DNA of 64,000 nucleotides from Halobacteriales archaeon QS_1_68_20 (GTDB taxonomy: Archaea; Halobacteriota; Halobacteria; Halobacteriales; PXRE01). Position 1 is the stretch's first letter. Each line of letters begins with the position of its first letter. The stretch is from the NCBI GenBank assembly GCA_003021085.1, contig PXRE01000010.1, positions 20,910-84,909 on the forward strand, in the 5' to 3' direction. A program made the position numbers and the translations under genes. Shown here piece by piece: positions 1 through 9,013 of this stretch. Below the pieces are notes generated by a model. It ran no database searches. It had not been told where the DNA came from and saw only the letters and a program-made list of their open reading frames with translations.

Positions 1-599
1 ACGTGGAGTGGGGCGAGCGGGAGGGCTACCACGAGCGCCAGACCTGTGCAGACCGACAGGTCTGGTTCGACCTCGGGTCCCTCGTCCGCCCGGAGATCGT
101 CCACCCGAAGTTCTTCGACCGGCGGGTCGTCCCGCTGTGGAACCGCGACCGACTGGCACCCAGCAACGCGGTCGACGGCCTGTCCCTGCGCGACGGCGTG
201 GACGAGCTGGTGGTCCTCGGCCTGCTGCACTCGACCGTTCACGAGGTGCTGCTGGAGTGCTGGGGCCGCGCGGAGGGCGGCGGCGTCCTGCAACTGATGA
301 CCTACGAGGTGGAGACGCTGCCCGCCGTCGACCCTGCGAGGATCGGCGGCGACAGCCGGGAGGCGCTGATCGACGCGACCCGCCGCCTCCTCGATGGCGA
401 CGAGTCCGCCCAGACGGACCTCGACGCGCTCGTCCTCGACGTCCTGGGACTGGACGCCGACCCCGCCGACCTCCGGGCGGTCCGCGAAGCGCTCGTCCGG
501 CGGCGCCGGCGGAACGGTGACGGGGACGCACCGCCCGCAGAGCGCGTCGACGACCGCGGAACGCGGTCGTTCGCGGTCGACCCGGCCGCTGGCCGGTGA
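1..599 (+). CDS. C-terminal part of a type IIG/Eco57I-like restriction-methylase family protein (5' cut by window edge)
   Basis: The frame is open from the left edge, so the start and the catalytic methylase part lie outside. The visible ~198 residues resemble the C-terminal target-recognition region of large haloarchaeal Eco57I-type methylase proteins: VHPKFFDRRVVPLWNRD, LAPSNAVDGLSL, then LLHSTVHEVLLECWGRAEGG and LPAVDP. The last ~70 residues are a charged Asp/Arg-rich tail. The family modifies (and sometimes cleaves) DNA as one polypeptide. None of the SAM-binding or NPPY catalytic motifs can be seen here, so activity cannot be judged. The family assignment rests on remembered similarity of this tail and is moderate. 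Confidence 0.6.
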   Translation, partial: VEWGEREGYHERQTCADRQVWFDLGSLVRPEIVHPKFFDRRVVPLWNRDRLAPSNAVDGLSLRDGVDELVVLGLLHSTVHEVLLECWGRAEGGGVLQLMTYEVETLPAVDPARIGGDSREALIDATRRLLDGDESAQTDLDALVLDVLGLDADPADLRAVREALVRRRRRNGDGDAPPAERVDDRGTRSFAVDPAAGR

Positions 600-746
600 G
601 ACGAGCGCTCGCTCGTCGGTCGTCCGCCCTACCTTCGGAATTCGAAATCCAAAACGTTAGAAACTAAAGTTCTGGGCGGACCGCTCCCCGTCACCGTTCG
701 CGCCGGACCCGTGGGCTTTTTCGCCGCTGGTGACCTTCGGCCGGGT

Positions 747-1589
747 ATGAGCGACAGCGAGGATGGCCCTGACGCGGCGGACGCCGCGGAGAATACCGCG
801 GGGGACGACGACGGCTTCGACGAGGAAGCCGAACGGGAGCGCCTCCGCGAGAAGTACGAGCGGGATAAGGCGCGCCGCGAGGCGACCCAGAAGATGAGCG
901 AACTGCTGTTGCAGGGCGCGACGATGACCAACCACCACTGCGACGAGTGCGGGTCGCCCATCTTCCGGTACGACGGCGAGGAGTTCTGCCCGAGTTGCGG
1001 CGGCACGACCGGGATGGACGAGGACGCCGCGGCCGACGCCGAGGGGGCCGCTGGTGACGCGACCGGCCAGGCGGGAGCCGACGAGGGGAGCGCGACCGGC
1101 GAACCCGACGGCGTCCGGCAGGCGGAGCCCCGGCGGGACGAGGCCCGCCGGACGAGTGCCGACGCCTCGCGAACGGCCGAGGCCTCCCGGACAGCCGACG
1201 CCTCACGCACCGGCGACGGCGAGCGGTCGAGTGCCGACGACGGCCGTGCGGAGCGGTCGCCGGCGGCGGACCGACCGGAGTCGCTGGCGCCCGAGCGGTC
1301 GGTCAGGCCCGACCCGAGCGAGTTGCAGGCCGGGGCCGACGCGCCGACGGCGGGCGACCGCTCCGGGCGGAGTCGCGGACCGTCGAGCGGTCTCCAGGGG
1401 TCGGGGCGCCTGCAGGGCGCGTCGGTCGACGAGGCGCCGTCGCTGGCCCAGGCCCGGGCGTCGCTCCGGCGGGCCATCGTCAGCCTCTCGGAGCAGGCCG
1501 CCCAGAGCGACGACCCCGAGCGGGCCAAGGAACTGCTGCGGGGCGCCCGCGAAGGCGCGGAAGCGCTGGCCGTGTTGCAGGACGACTGA
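747..1589 (+). CDS. Zinc-ribbon protein of the Sjogren/scleroderma autoantigen 1 (Sssca1) family
   Basis: A 280-residue protein starting at the ATG that follows a short leader. An acidic N-terminus leads into a charged helix (ERERLREKYERDKARRE), then residues ~50-95 carry MSELLLQGATMTNHHCDECGSP and FCPSCGG, i.e. two CxxC pairs forming a zinc ribbon. This helix plus ribbon is the archaeal Sssca1 pattern. A long low-complexity region rich in Ala, Asp, Arg and Ser follows (SRTADASRT-type repeats), then a helical C-terminus (LRRAIVSLSEQAAQ). Its biochemical role in archaea is not established. It ends one base before the convergent DUF1464 gene. Confidence 0.8.
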   Translation: MSDSEDGPDAADAAENTAGDDDGFDEEAERERLREKYERDKARREATQKMSELLLQGATMTNHHCDECGSPIFRYDGEEFCPSCGGTTGMDEDAAADAEGAAGDATGQAGADEGSATGEPDGVRQAEPRRDEARRTSADASRTAEASRTADASRTGDGERSSADDGRAERSPAADRPESLAPERSVRPDPSELQAGADAPTAGDRSGRSRGPSSGLQGSGRLQGASVDEAPSLAQARASLRRAIVSLSEQAAQSDDPERAKELLRGAREGAEALAVLQDD

Positions 1590-1590
1590 A

Positions 1591-2586
1591 TCAGGCCGTC
1601 GACGCTCTCGTTTTCGGGACCGTCCCGACCGGGATTCCCAGCACGGAGTCGGCCCCGCGGTAGACGTCGCGGGCGATGTACGCCGCGCCCAGGGCGGCGC
1701 TGTGTCGCTCCGCGAACGTGGTCGGCGCCAGCCCGGAGCAAGCGGACTCCAGGCGAGAGCGGACGTCGACCGGATCCTCCACGCGGCTGAGTCGCCCGCT
1801 GAGGACGATCTCGTCCAGTCCGTCGCCGTCGACGTGGGCCGCGAACGGCGCCAGTCCGTAGACGTTGTGCAAGGTCGCCTGGTAGACCTTCTCCAGCAGG
1901 TCGGGGTCCGGCGTCCCCTTCGCCTCCTCGAAGGCGCCTTCGAGGAATCCCATCCGCAACAGGAGGTCGTCCAGCGTCGTCTCGCCGTCCCTGATCGCCC
2001 GGAGTTCGCAGACGTCGGGCCAGCCGTGAACCAGTCCGATCCAGTGGAACGCGCCCCGCAGGCGGCCGTCGACGACGAGCGTCGCCATCGCCGAGGAACT
2101 CGCGCAGGCGGCGACGTAGGTGTCCCCGGCCGCCTGCTCGTGGGCGTACCGGGTCATCGCCAACTTGTCGGCACCGGTCAGCGTCGAGTAGTGCCGGAAG
2201 TACTCGTGCAAGGTGTCCAGGCCGTCGTGGACGCCCGGGAACGCCACGCAGGGGAGGTCCGCGGCGACCAGCGCGTCGTAGACGTCGGTGCCGGTGCCGA
2301 CCTCCTGGCCCAGTCCCAGGTTGTCGACGATCCCCCGGTCGGTCGTCGCCTCGATGTCTTTCACCCGGCGCAACCGGTCCCCGTAGCAGTAGCCGTACGC
2401 CGCCATGTCCACCGCCGCGGGGTCGACGTGGGCCGACAACTGGTCGAGGAACGACCAGGGCCCGCCGTCGCCCCGCGACCGCTCGATTGCGAACGTCTCC
2501 GTCCCGCCGTCCGGGTCGAGGACGCACGCCTTCACGGCGGTCGTCGAGTGGTCTATTCCGACGAACACGACCGGAGATATTCCCAT
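1591..2586 (-). CDS. DUF1464 family protein (predicted ASKHA-fold sugar/butyrate-kinase-like)
   Basis: A 331-residue protein. The N-terminal VFVGIDHSTTAVKACVLD is a phosphate-1-type motif of the actin/hexokinase/Hsp70 ATPase fold, and DEIVLSGRLSR near residue 270 looks like the adenosine-binding region. The overall pattern matches DUF1464, a haloarchaeal and methanogen family described as predicted butyrate kinase-like. The natural substrate is unknown. It is convergent with the Sssca1-like gene and its start sits beside an AT-rich stretch (TTAAAGTTACTATAC on the plus strand, ~2593-2607) that probably contains its promoter. Confidence 0.75.
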   Translation of the reverse strand: MGISPVVFVGIDHSTTAVKACVLDPDGGTETFAIERSRGDGGPWSFLDQLSAHVDPAAVDMAAYGYCYGDRLRRVKDIEATTDRGIVDNLGLGQEVGTGTDVYDALVAADLPCVAFPGVHDGLDTLHEYFRHYSTLTGADKLAMTRYAHEQAAGDTYVAACASSSAMATLVVDGRLRGAFHWIGLVHGWPDVCELRAIRDGETTLDDLLLRMGFLEGAFEEAKGTPDPDLLEKVYQATLHNVYGLAPFAAHVDGDGLDEIVLSGRLSRVEDPVDVRSRLESACSGLAPTTFAERHSAALGAAYIARDVYRGADSVLGIPVGTVPKTRASTA

Positions 2587-2624
2587 TAGAACGTTAAAGT
2601 TACTATACTGAAGGGGGCAACGAG

Positions 2625-3794
2625 CTATCGAACCTCGACCGGCAACGAGTGGACGGCGTGCATGAAGGTGTTCCTGACCGGCGTCAGGTCCCCATCGTGG
2701 ACCGCCCGGACGTCGAACCGGTCGAGCAGTTCCGAGAGCGCGACCCGGGCTTCGAGGCGGCCGAGCGCCGCCCCGATGCAGTTGTGGATGCCGTGGCCGA
2801 ACCCGAGGTGTGGGTTCGGCGAGCGGTCGGGGACGAACGAATCAGGGTCCTCGAAGCGGGCGGGGTCGTGGTTGGCCGCCAGCAGTCGGACGACGACGTG
2901 GTCGCCCGCGTCGACCTGGCGGCCGCACAGTTCGGTGTCGGTCGTCGCCCCCCGGGAGACGGCCGACGCGGGCGAGCGGTACCGGACCACCTCTTCGACC
3001 GCGGTGGCAAGCGCCTCTGGGTCGTCCGCGAGGTCCTCGAACAGTCGCGGTCGCTCGGCGAACGAGCGGACGGCGTTGGTCAGCAGGCCGGTCGTCGTGA
3101 TGTTCCCCGCGATCAGGAACAGGGCGGCGAACCCCAGCACGTCCCCGGTCGACAGGGGTTCGCCGTCGACCTCCGACTCGACCAGCACCGACAGCAGGTC
3201 TTCGCGCGGGCGCTCGCGGCGGCGCTGGATCTGCTCGGTCATGTACGCCGCCATCTGCTGGCCGGCCTCCCGCTGGGCCCGGCGGCGCTCGTCGGTCGAG
3301 TCGACCTCCAGGCGCGTCAGCGCGTCGCACCACGACAGGAACCGCTCGCGGTCCTCCAGGGGAATCCCCAGCAGGTCCGCGATCACCAGGTTCGGGAGCG
3401 GCCGTGCGACGGCCTCGACCACGTCGAACTGCGGCCCCTCGACGTCGGCCAGGACCTGCCCGACGAGTTCCCGGACGCGGGGTTCCAGGGTGCGCACGTG
3501 TTCCTCGCGGAAGTAGTCCTCGACGGTCGAGCGCAGCTTCCCGTGTCGCGGCGGGTCGAGGTTGACGATGGTGTCGTCCAGCAGGCCGAGGCGGTCGCTG
3601 TCGAACGGCGTGTCCGAGGAGAACTGCTCGTGGTCCCGCAGTACCGTCGTCGCCGCGTCGTAACCGAACACGTCCCAGCGGTCCTTGCGGGGGTTTCGGT
3701 GGACGGGGCCGCGCTCGCGCATCTCCCGGAACCAGTCGAACGGTTCCAGCCGACGGTCGTCGGTCGTCAGTCCGTAGGCGTCCGGGTCGGCCAT
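2625..3794 (-). CDS. Cytochrome P450
   Basis: A 389-residue soluble P450, usual length for the bacterial/archaeal class. All hallmarks are visible: the I-helix oxygen-activation motif FLIAGNITTTGLL (AGxxTT), the K-helix ExxR in EEVVRYRSP, and the heme-ligand loop FGHGIHNCIG with the thiolate Cys near residue 339. The protein would be a monooxygenase using an external ferredoxin; no redox partner gene is adjacent. No membrane anchor is seen, so it is likely cytoplasmic. The N-terminus (MADPDAYGLTTDDRRLEPFDW) resembles those of haloarchaeal P450s annotated in many genomes. The substrate cannot be inferred. Confidence 0.93.
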   Translation of the reverse strand: MADPDAYGLTTDDRRLEPFDWFREMRERGPVHRNPRKDRWDVFGYDAATTVLRDHEQFSSDTPFDSDRLGLLDDTIVNLDPPRHGKLRSTVEDYFREEHVRTLEPRVRELVGQVLADVEGPQFDVVEAVARPLPNLVIADLLGIPLEDRERFLSWCDALTRLEVDSTDERRRAQREAGQQMAAYMTEQIQRRRERPREDLLSVLVESEVDGEPLSTGDVLGFAALFLIAGNITTTGLLTNAVRSFAERPRLFEDLADDPEALATAVEEVVRYRSPASAVSRGATTDTELCGRQVDAGDHVVVRLLAANHDPARFEDPDSFVPDRSPNPHLGFGHGIHNCIGAALGRLEARVALSELLDRFDVRAVHDGDLTPVRNTFMHAVHSLPVEVR

Positions 3795-3854
3795 ACGCTG
3801 GAGCGCGACCGACGGCAGATAAATCTTATACGTCCTGGTCTGGAACCGGGGTCC

Positions 3855-4400
3855 ATGTCACGCGAAGACGAGGCCCTGGGGGACCGGTCCCCGGACACGC
3901 CCGCGGCGGCGTTCGAGGTGCGCGCACCGCTGTTGTCGACCGAAGATCTGGCGACCGTCCTGCGCCGGGATGTCGTCGCCGACGACCTGCTCGACCGGGT
4001 GGCCAGGGGCTACCTCTACGGGTCGTTCGCCGACCCGGCCTCGACCGTCGACGAGGGCCGCCTCTCGGACGTGGACGTCTGGCTCGACGTCGAGGGCCTG
4101 GCCGAGGGGGCGGTCTCGACCCGGTTCGGCGGTTCCGGGTTCGGGCTCCGCAACCGCCTGGAGGCCATGGGCGACCTGCGGGTCTACGACGGGAGCGAGC
4201 GCGACGAGCGACTGCTGGAGATCGACCTCCAGCCCGAGGACCCGGCGGTCAGGGAGACCCTCCGGCGCGCAGAGCGGACCGCCTTCCGGACCAGCGAGGC
4301 CGACCGGGACGCGCCCCGGAGCAGGCCGCTGGACCTCTCGCTGGCGACGCCGGAGATGACCGAGGCCATCCTCGACGGCCCCCGACTCCCGCTGTGGTAG
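3855..4400 (+). CDS. Putative nucleotidyltransferase-like protein
   Basis: A 181-residue protein that starts at the ATG 60 bases after the divergent P450 start. Residues ~55-75 read GYLYGSFADPAS followed by LSDVDVWLDV, which fits the GS...DxD signature of the minimal nucleotidyltransferase fold (Gly-Ser, then two metal-binding Asp). A later acidic residue in LLEIDLQ could be the third carboxylate. No partner HEPN-type gene is adjacent. The fold call is an inference from this short motif; target and reaction are unknown. Confidence 0.5.
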   Translation: MSREDEALGDRSPDTPAAAFEVRAPLLSTEDLATVLRRDVVADDLLDRVARGYLYGSFADPASTVDEGRLSDVDVWLDVEGLAEGAVSTRFGGSGFGLRNRLEAMGDLRVYDGSERDERLLEIDLQPEDPAVRETLRRAERTAFRTSEADRDAPRSRPLDLSLATPEMTEAILDGPRLPLW

Positions 4401-4529
4401 CGCCGCCGTCATTCCTCGTCGTCGAACAGCACGGCGAGGGTCCCGTTCTCGGCTGGGACACGACCGGTAGCAACGGCGAAACGTCCCGTCTCCAGCTCTA
4501 GGCGCTCGTTAGTTACCAGCTCGTTGTGG

Positions 4530-4583
4530 CTTCAATTCCATATATCTCGGTTCAAAACAATTTGGAAGAGGCTACTTATCCCC
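4530..4583 (+). promoter_or_regulatory. AT-rich promoter region of the winged-helix gene
   Basis: Within a GC-rich background the stretch contains CCATATATC and, about 25 bases before the next ATG, CTTATCCC. Either can serve as a TATA-like box; the second is placed for a nearly leaderless transcript. Confidence 0.4.
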
Positions 4584-4602
4584 GACTTTCGAACGAGGAT
4601 GT

Positions 4603-5256
4603 ATGAGCACGACACTCGGTCAGGTCCGGAAACAGCCGCGTACCGAGACGTTCGAAAGCCTTACGGCGAGTCGGCGGCGGCACGTCCTCTCGATCCTGGA
4701 CGACGCCTCACCGTTGCCGGTACCCCGGTTGGCCTCGCTGGTCGCCGCCTTCGAGCGCGGAAAGCCGCCCACCGCCGTCCCGGACGATGCCGTCGGGTCG
4801 GTCCGCGCCGACCTGGCACACGTTCACGTCCCGGCGCTGGTCGACGCCGACCTCGTCGAGCGGGGTCCCAACGGTGTGGACGTGACCGCGACGGGCCGGC
4901 GGGTCCTCGGTGAACCGGGGTTCCGGACCGTCGTCGAGACCGCGGCCAGGGACTGGGACGACGTGATCGACTGCCTCGCCGACGAGCGCCGACGCATCGC
5001 CCTGGACGTCCTCCGGGGCCGCGACGGCGGGATGGGCCGCCGCGACCTCGCGCAGGTCGTGGCCGCGCGCGAGGCGGGGACCGACGAATCGGCCAGCGCG
5101 GCGGAGACGGTGCTGACGTCCCTGTACCACGTCCACCTGCCGAAACTCGCGGAGGCGAACCTGGTCGAACTGGACGACGAAACCGTCTCGTACGAGGGTC
5201 ACCCGGACCTGCCCGTGGCCGATACCCTCCGGTTGCTCGACACGGGTCGCCAGTAA
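4603..5256 (+). CDS. Two-domain winged-helix protein (DUF7344-like transcriptional regulator)
   Basis: A 217-residue protein formed by two similar halves. Half one holds TFESLTASRRRHVLSILDD...LAHVHVPALVDADLVERG and half two DVIDCLADERRRIALDVLRG...LYHVHLPKLAEANLVELD. Each half has the pattern of haloarchaeal winged-helix domains: a recognition segment Y/AHVHxPxLxxAxLV followed by a short wing. This duplicated arrangement is common in DUF7344-type regulators. It probably binds DNA; targets are unknown. It is convergent with hef and no operon partner is present. Confidence 0.72.
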   Translation: MSTTLGQVRKQPRTETFESLTASRRRHVLSILDDASPLPVPRLASLVAAFERGKPPTAVPDDAVGSVRADLAHVHVPALVDADLVERGPNGVDVTATGRRVLGEPGFRTVVETAARDWDDVIDCLADERRRIALDVLRGRDGGMGRRDLAQVVAAREAGTDESASAAETVLTSLYHVHLPKLAEANLVELDDETVSYEGHPDLPVADTLRLLDTGRQ

Positions 5257-5281
5257 TCCGGTCGTTCCGGACCTGCCGTGC

Positions 5282-7744
5282 TCACTCCTCGCCGTCGTAG
5301 TCGCTCCCGACGACCGTGCGGATGCGGTCGGCGGTCACCTGCCCGACGCCTTCGACTTCGAGCAGGTCCTCCTCGCGGGCGGTCATCACCGCCTCGACGG
5401 TGCCGAAGTGCGACAGTAGCGACCGGGCCGTGACGGGACCGACGTCGGCGATGGAGGAGACGACGTACTCCTGCTGTTCCGCGAGGGTCTTTGCCTGTTT
5501 CTCGCCGTGGACGTCGACCTCGCGCTCGGAGAGGTCCTGCTCGCGGCCGGCGACGACGTGCAGCAGTTCGGTGGTGTCGGCCTCGTCGTCGGTGTGGAGG
5601 ACGCTACAGTCGAAGTCGATGGCCAGCGACGCCAGTGCCCCGCGGACGGCGTTGGGGTGGACGTTGCGCTGTTCGTAGAGGTCCCCGCCCTCCAGCACCA
5701 GCACGGGCCTGCTGTAGTGGCGGGCCAGGTCGCCGACCTGCTCGAACAGCGAGCGGTCGCCGCCGGTCAGCGAGGCCAGGAAGTCCTCGACGGACTTGCG
5801 CTCGACGGCGACCCGGTCGCTGAGGACGTAGTCGCCCACCGCCAGCGTCTCCAGGCGGACGTCGACGTCCTCCCGGCGGGAGAGCTCCCTGGCGATGGAG
5901 GAATCGGTCTCGCGCTGGTCGGCGACGACCTCGACCGTCTCGTCGTCGCCCCGGGCGGTCGCCACCACGCCGTCGGTCGCCCCGGCGGCGGCCACGTCGG
6001 CCTCGCCGCCGCCACTCCCGGACTCGCCAGATTCACTGGCGGCCGCTTGCTCCGTAGTCGACTCACCGTCGTCCGCCTCGGCCTCTTCCTCGTCTTCTTG
6101 CTCTTGCTCGCCGAACTCCCGTAGCCCCTGGTCCAGGTCCTCGCCGCCCGCGAAGTCGCCGAGGCTGACCTGCTCGCCGGCGTCCAGTTCCGTTTCGAGG
6201 TCCTCGACGGCCGACTTCAACTCCCGGAGTTCGTCCTCCATACGCTGCTCGCGCCGCCGCGAGATCCAGAAGTACGTCTCGTCGCGGGTGTCTTCGGCCT
6301 TCAGGACGACGACCCGGCCCTCCGCCTGGCGGCCGGTCCGGCCCTTCCGCTGGATCGAGCGGATCGCCGTCGGGACGGGTTCGTAGAAGAGCACGAGGTC
6401 GACCTCCGGCACGTCCAGGCCCTCCTCGGCGACCGACGTGGAGACCAGCACCTCGAACTCCCCGGCCCGGAAGTCGTCCAGCACCTCCTGTTGCTGGGTC
6501 TGGGTCATCCCGTCGGACCCCTCGCGGTCGCCCTGGCCGACGAACCGCCGGGTCTCGAAGTGGTCCCCGAGGAAGTCCGTCAGGGCCCCCGCGGTGTCCC
6601 GGGACTCGGTGAAGACGATGACGCGCTCGCCGTCGTGGATGGCCAGCGTCTCCGCGATCAGGCGCCGGGCGGCGGAGTACTTCGGGTGGAGGTCGTCGAA
6701 CCCCTCGGCCTTCTCCATCGCCTCCCGCACCCGGGGGTCCGAGACGAACCGCTGGCTAGCCTTGGAGGCCCCCGACGAGCGGGCGGCGTTGCGCTGGCGC
6801 TCGAAGTACTTCCGCAGGGACTCGACGCTCTGGGTCTCGACGTAGGTGACCGCGGTCCGCAACTTCCGGACCTCCGCGAGCATCGACATCCCCTCGTAGC
6901 CCGCGGAATCGTCGTTGTCCATCAACCGCTGGAGCTTCGACTGGATGTCCCGGACGTCGTTCTCCGAGAGGTCGGGGCTGGTCCTGTTCGTGACCCCCAG
7001 TTCCTTCAGGGTCTCCATGCGGTCGCGGATGACGTCCTTGAGGGCGTCGCGGATCGCCAGCAGTTCGTCCGGCAGGGTGACCGTCTCCCACTCGACTTCG
7101 GTCTCGTGGGTGTACTGCTCCACGTCGGGGTCGTCGTCGGTCTTGACCTCGACCTGCCGGATGCCGAGGTTCTCACAGACCTCGAGGATGGCCTCCTCGT
7201 CGCCGCCCGGCGACGCGCTCATCCCCGTGACGAGGGGGTCGTCGGCCTCGGCGTGGTAGCGCTCGGCGATGTAGTTGTACGCGTAGTCGCCGGTGGCGCG
7301 GTGGCACTCGTCGAAGGTGCAGTGGACCACCGGCCCGAGGTCGATCCGGCCGCCGACGAGGTCGTTCTCGACGACCTGGGGGGTCGCCACCACGACGGTC
7401 GCGTCCGCCCAGAGGTCGGCCCGCTCGTCCGGCCGCACCTCGCCGGTGAAGACGACGACCTCCTCGTCGGGAATCTCCAGTGCCTCGCGGTAGAAGTCGG
7501 CGTGCTGCTGGACGAGGGGTTTGGTCGGCGCGAGCAACAGGGACTTACCCCCCTCGTGCTCGGCCAGGCACTCGGCGGTCACCAGCAGGCTCACGGCGGT
7601 CTTGCCCAGTCCCGTGGGCAGGCAGACCAGCGTGTACTCGTCTTTGGCCGTGCCCGCGAGGTCTAGCTGGTACAGGCGGCGCTCGACGACGCCGTCGGTC
7701 AGCATCTCGTGGTCGACGTACTCCGTCCCCTCGGCGGTCGGCAT
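5282..7744 (-). CDS. hef: Hef-type helicase-nuclease (Fanconi anaemia FANCM/XPF-like)
   Basis: An 820-residue fusion typical of euryarchaeal Hef. The N-terminal superfamily-2 helicase shows Walker A LPTGLGKTAV (~42-51), the DECH box in FDECHRATGDY, and motif VI-like IQRKGRTGRQ. A Glu/Asp/Ala low-complexity linker (~545-600) is followed by an ERCC4 nuclease with VAVERKSVEDFLASL, the ERKxxxD catalytic signature, and two helix-hairpin-helix motifs at the end (ADVGPVTARSLLSHFGTVEA, VEGVGQVTADRI). Hef acts at stalled or branched replication forks. It is monocistronic, with an AT-rich region before its start. Confidence 0.95.
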   Translation of the reverse strand: MPTAEGTEYVDHEMLTDGVVERRLYQLDLAGTAKDEYTLVCLPTGLGKTAVSLLVTAECLAEHEGGKSLLLAPTKPLVQQHADFYREALEIPDEEVVVFTGEVRPDERADLWADATVVVATPQVVENDLVGGRIDLGPVVHCTFDECHRATGDYAYNYIAERYHAEADDPLVTGMSASPGGDEEAILEVCENLGIRQVEVKTDDDPDVEQYTHETEVEWETVTLPDELLAIRDALKDVIRDRMETLKELGVTNRTSPDLSENDVRDIQSKLQRLMDNDDSAGYEGMSMLAEVRKLRTAVTYVETQSVESLRKYFERQRNAARSSGASKASQRFVSDPRVREAMEKAEGFDDLHPKYSAARRLIAETLAIHDGERVIVFTESRDTAGALTDFLGDHFETRRFVGQGDREGSDGMTQTQQQEVLDDFRAGEFEVLVSTSVAEEGLDVPEVDLVLFYEPVPTAIRSIQRKGRTGRQAEGRVVVLKAEDTRDETYFWISRRREQRMEDELRELKSAVEDLETELDAGEQVSLGDFAGGEDLDQGLREFGEQEQEDEEEAEADDGESTTEQAAASESGESGSGGGEADVAAAGATDGVVATARGDDETVEVVADQRETDSSIARELSRREDVDVRLETLAVGDYVLSDRVAVERKSVEDFLASLTGGDRSLFEQVGDLARHYSRPVLVLEGGDLYEQRNVHPNAVRGALASLAIDFDCSVLHTDDEADTTELLHVVAGREQDLSEREVDVHGEKQAKTLAEQQEYVVSSIADVGPVTARSLLSHFGTVEAVMTAREEDLLEVEGVGQVTADRIRTVVGSDYDGEE

Positions 7745-7924
7745 CTATCCTGTGGTTGTCCGCCATCTCGTTTAAGCGTTCGCGTAGCCGGGTGGAAGTA
7801 TAGTTCGGACCTTTCGGTGGGTCGATCCCTCCGTCTCGGCGTGTGTCAGACGAAACGATCTGGTCGGTGGTGTTAACTTTGGCATCGGTTGTACACCTAT
7901 TGCCACAGGTTCCCAAGGTACGGT

Positions 7925-8407
7925 ATGACCGTCTACGAGACGGACCTCCCGGGGGTGGGCAAGAAGTTCGAGGTGGACCTCGACGACGGCGAGTAACCGG
8001 TCGTCGTCATCCACAACACGGGCAAGCGGGAGGTGTTCCGGCGGCCGGGCCCGGACAGCGCCGCCGAGAAGCTGTTCGAACTCTCCGACCAGCTGGCCCG
8101 GACGGTCGGCACCATCCTGGACGGGGCGTACTTCCAGCCCATCCGGACTGGCACCATCGAGACGGTGCTGGACGACGACTCGCTGATCGAGTGGATGAAG
8201 GTGACCGAGGACTCGCCCATCGCGGACGTGACCCTGGGGGACTGCGGGGTCCGCCAGCGGACCGGGACCTCGGTCATCGCCATCCAGCGCGGCGACGAGA
8301 CCATCCCCAACCCCGCGCCCGACCTCGTCATCCGGCCGGGCGACGTGCTGGTGCCCCTCGACGACCGCGAGGACCACCGTCTGCGCCGCGACCTCGTCGA
8401 ACCGTAG
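7925..8407 (+). pseudogene. KhtT-like cation/proton antiporter regulatory subunit, interrupted by an in-frame TAA
   Basis: Starting from ATG 7925, the reading frame encodes MTVYETDLPGVGKKFEVDLD, the conserved N-terminus of the haloarchaeal antiporter regulatory subunit. It then meets TAA at 7994-7996 after 23 codons. The same frame continues without any shift through PVVVIHNTGKREVFRR, an N-terminal regulatory region, and a TrkA-C/RCK_C-like domain (TSVIAIQRGDETIPNPAPD, LRPGDVLVPL-type ending). The family normally gates a membrane K+/H+ antiporter, which follows immediately but is itself deleted. A downstream GTG (8033) could restart translation but would lose part of the domain. The nonsense codon is not a homopolymer slip, so real decay is likely. 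Confidence 0.8.
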
Positions 8408-8409
8408 CA

Positions 8410-8922
8410 TGGCCGAGACCTCGCTGATCGAGGTCGGGGCGATGTTCGTCGCCGTCGCCGTCGCCGGGGTCGCGCTGGCACTGGGCGTCAGCGAGGCCGT
8501 CGCCGCGTTGTTCGTCGGCATGGGGGTCTCGACGACCGACCGCGTCCCGGCGGCCGAACCCCTGCTCGAACCGGTCCGGGACGTGTTCGCGGCGGTCTTC
8601 TTCTGGATCGGACTCGGGACCGACCCGCGGGTGCTGGCCACCGTGGAGGGCGTGCTGGCGGTGCTGGTGCTCACGACCGGGCCGCCTAAACTCGCCAGCG
8701 GCTACCTCGGCGGCCGACTGTACGGCCTCGACGAGCGGCGCTCGGCCAGAGTGGGCGCCGGGATGGTCACCCGGGGGGAGTTCTCGCTCGTGGTCGCGAC
8801 CGTCGCAGCCGCCGGGGCGGGGGACGTCCTGAACCGCGCCCTGCCGGCGGTCGCGGTCGGGTACGTCCTGGCGATGAGCGTCCTCGGGACGCTGCTGATG
8901 CAGCGGTCCGGGCCGCTGTAGC
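8410..8922 (+). pseudogene. Cation/proton antiporter (Kef/KhtU type) with large internal deletion
   Basis: Only ~170 residues remain of a membrane antiporter family that normally has about 390-400. The first ~20 residues (MAETSLIEVGAMFVAVAVAGV) match the usual N-terminus, but the frame then jumps directly to a late segment, LGVSEAVAALFVGMGVSTTD, and continues through FFWIGLGTDP and MVTRGEFSLVVATVAA to the normal end. Roughly 220 residues carrying most core transmembrane helices are missing and the junction is in frame. With its nonsense-mutated regulator just upstream (3 bp apart) the whole operon appears dead. Confidence 0.75.
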
Positions 8923-9013
8923 GCGCGGCAGAGCGGTGGTTCGGGGTGCGAACGGCGCAGAATGACGGCTGGGGGGCCGTTTCGGCTGTCGAGGCCAGCA
9001 CGGTGTCGTCGCC

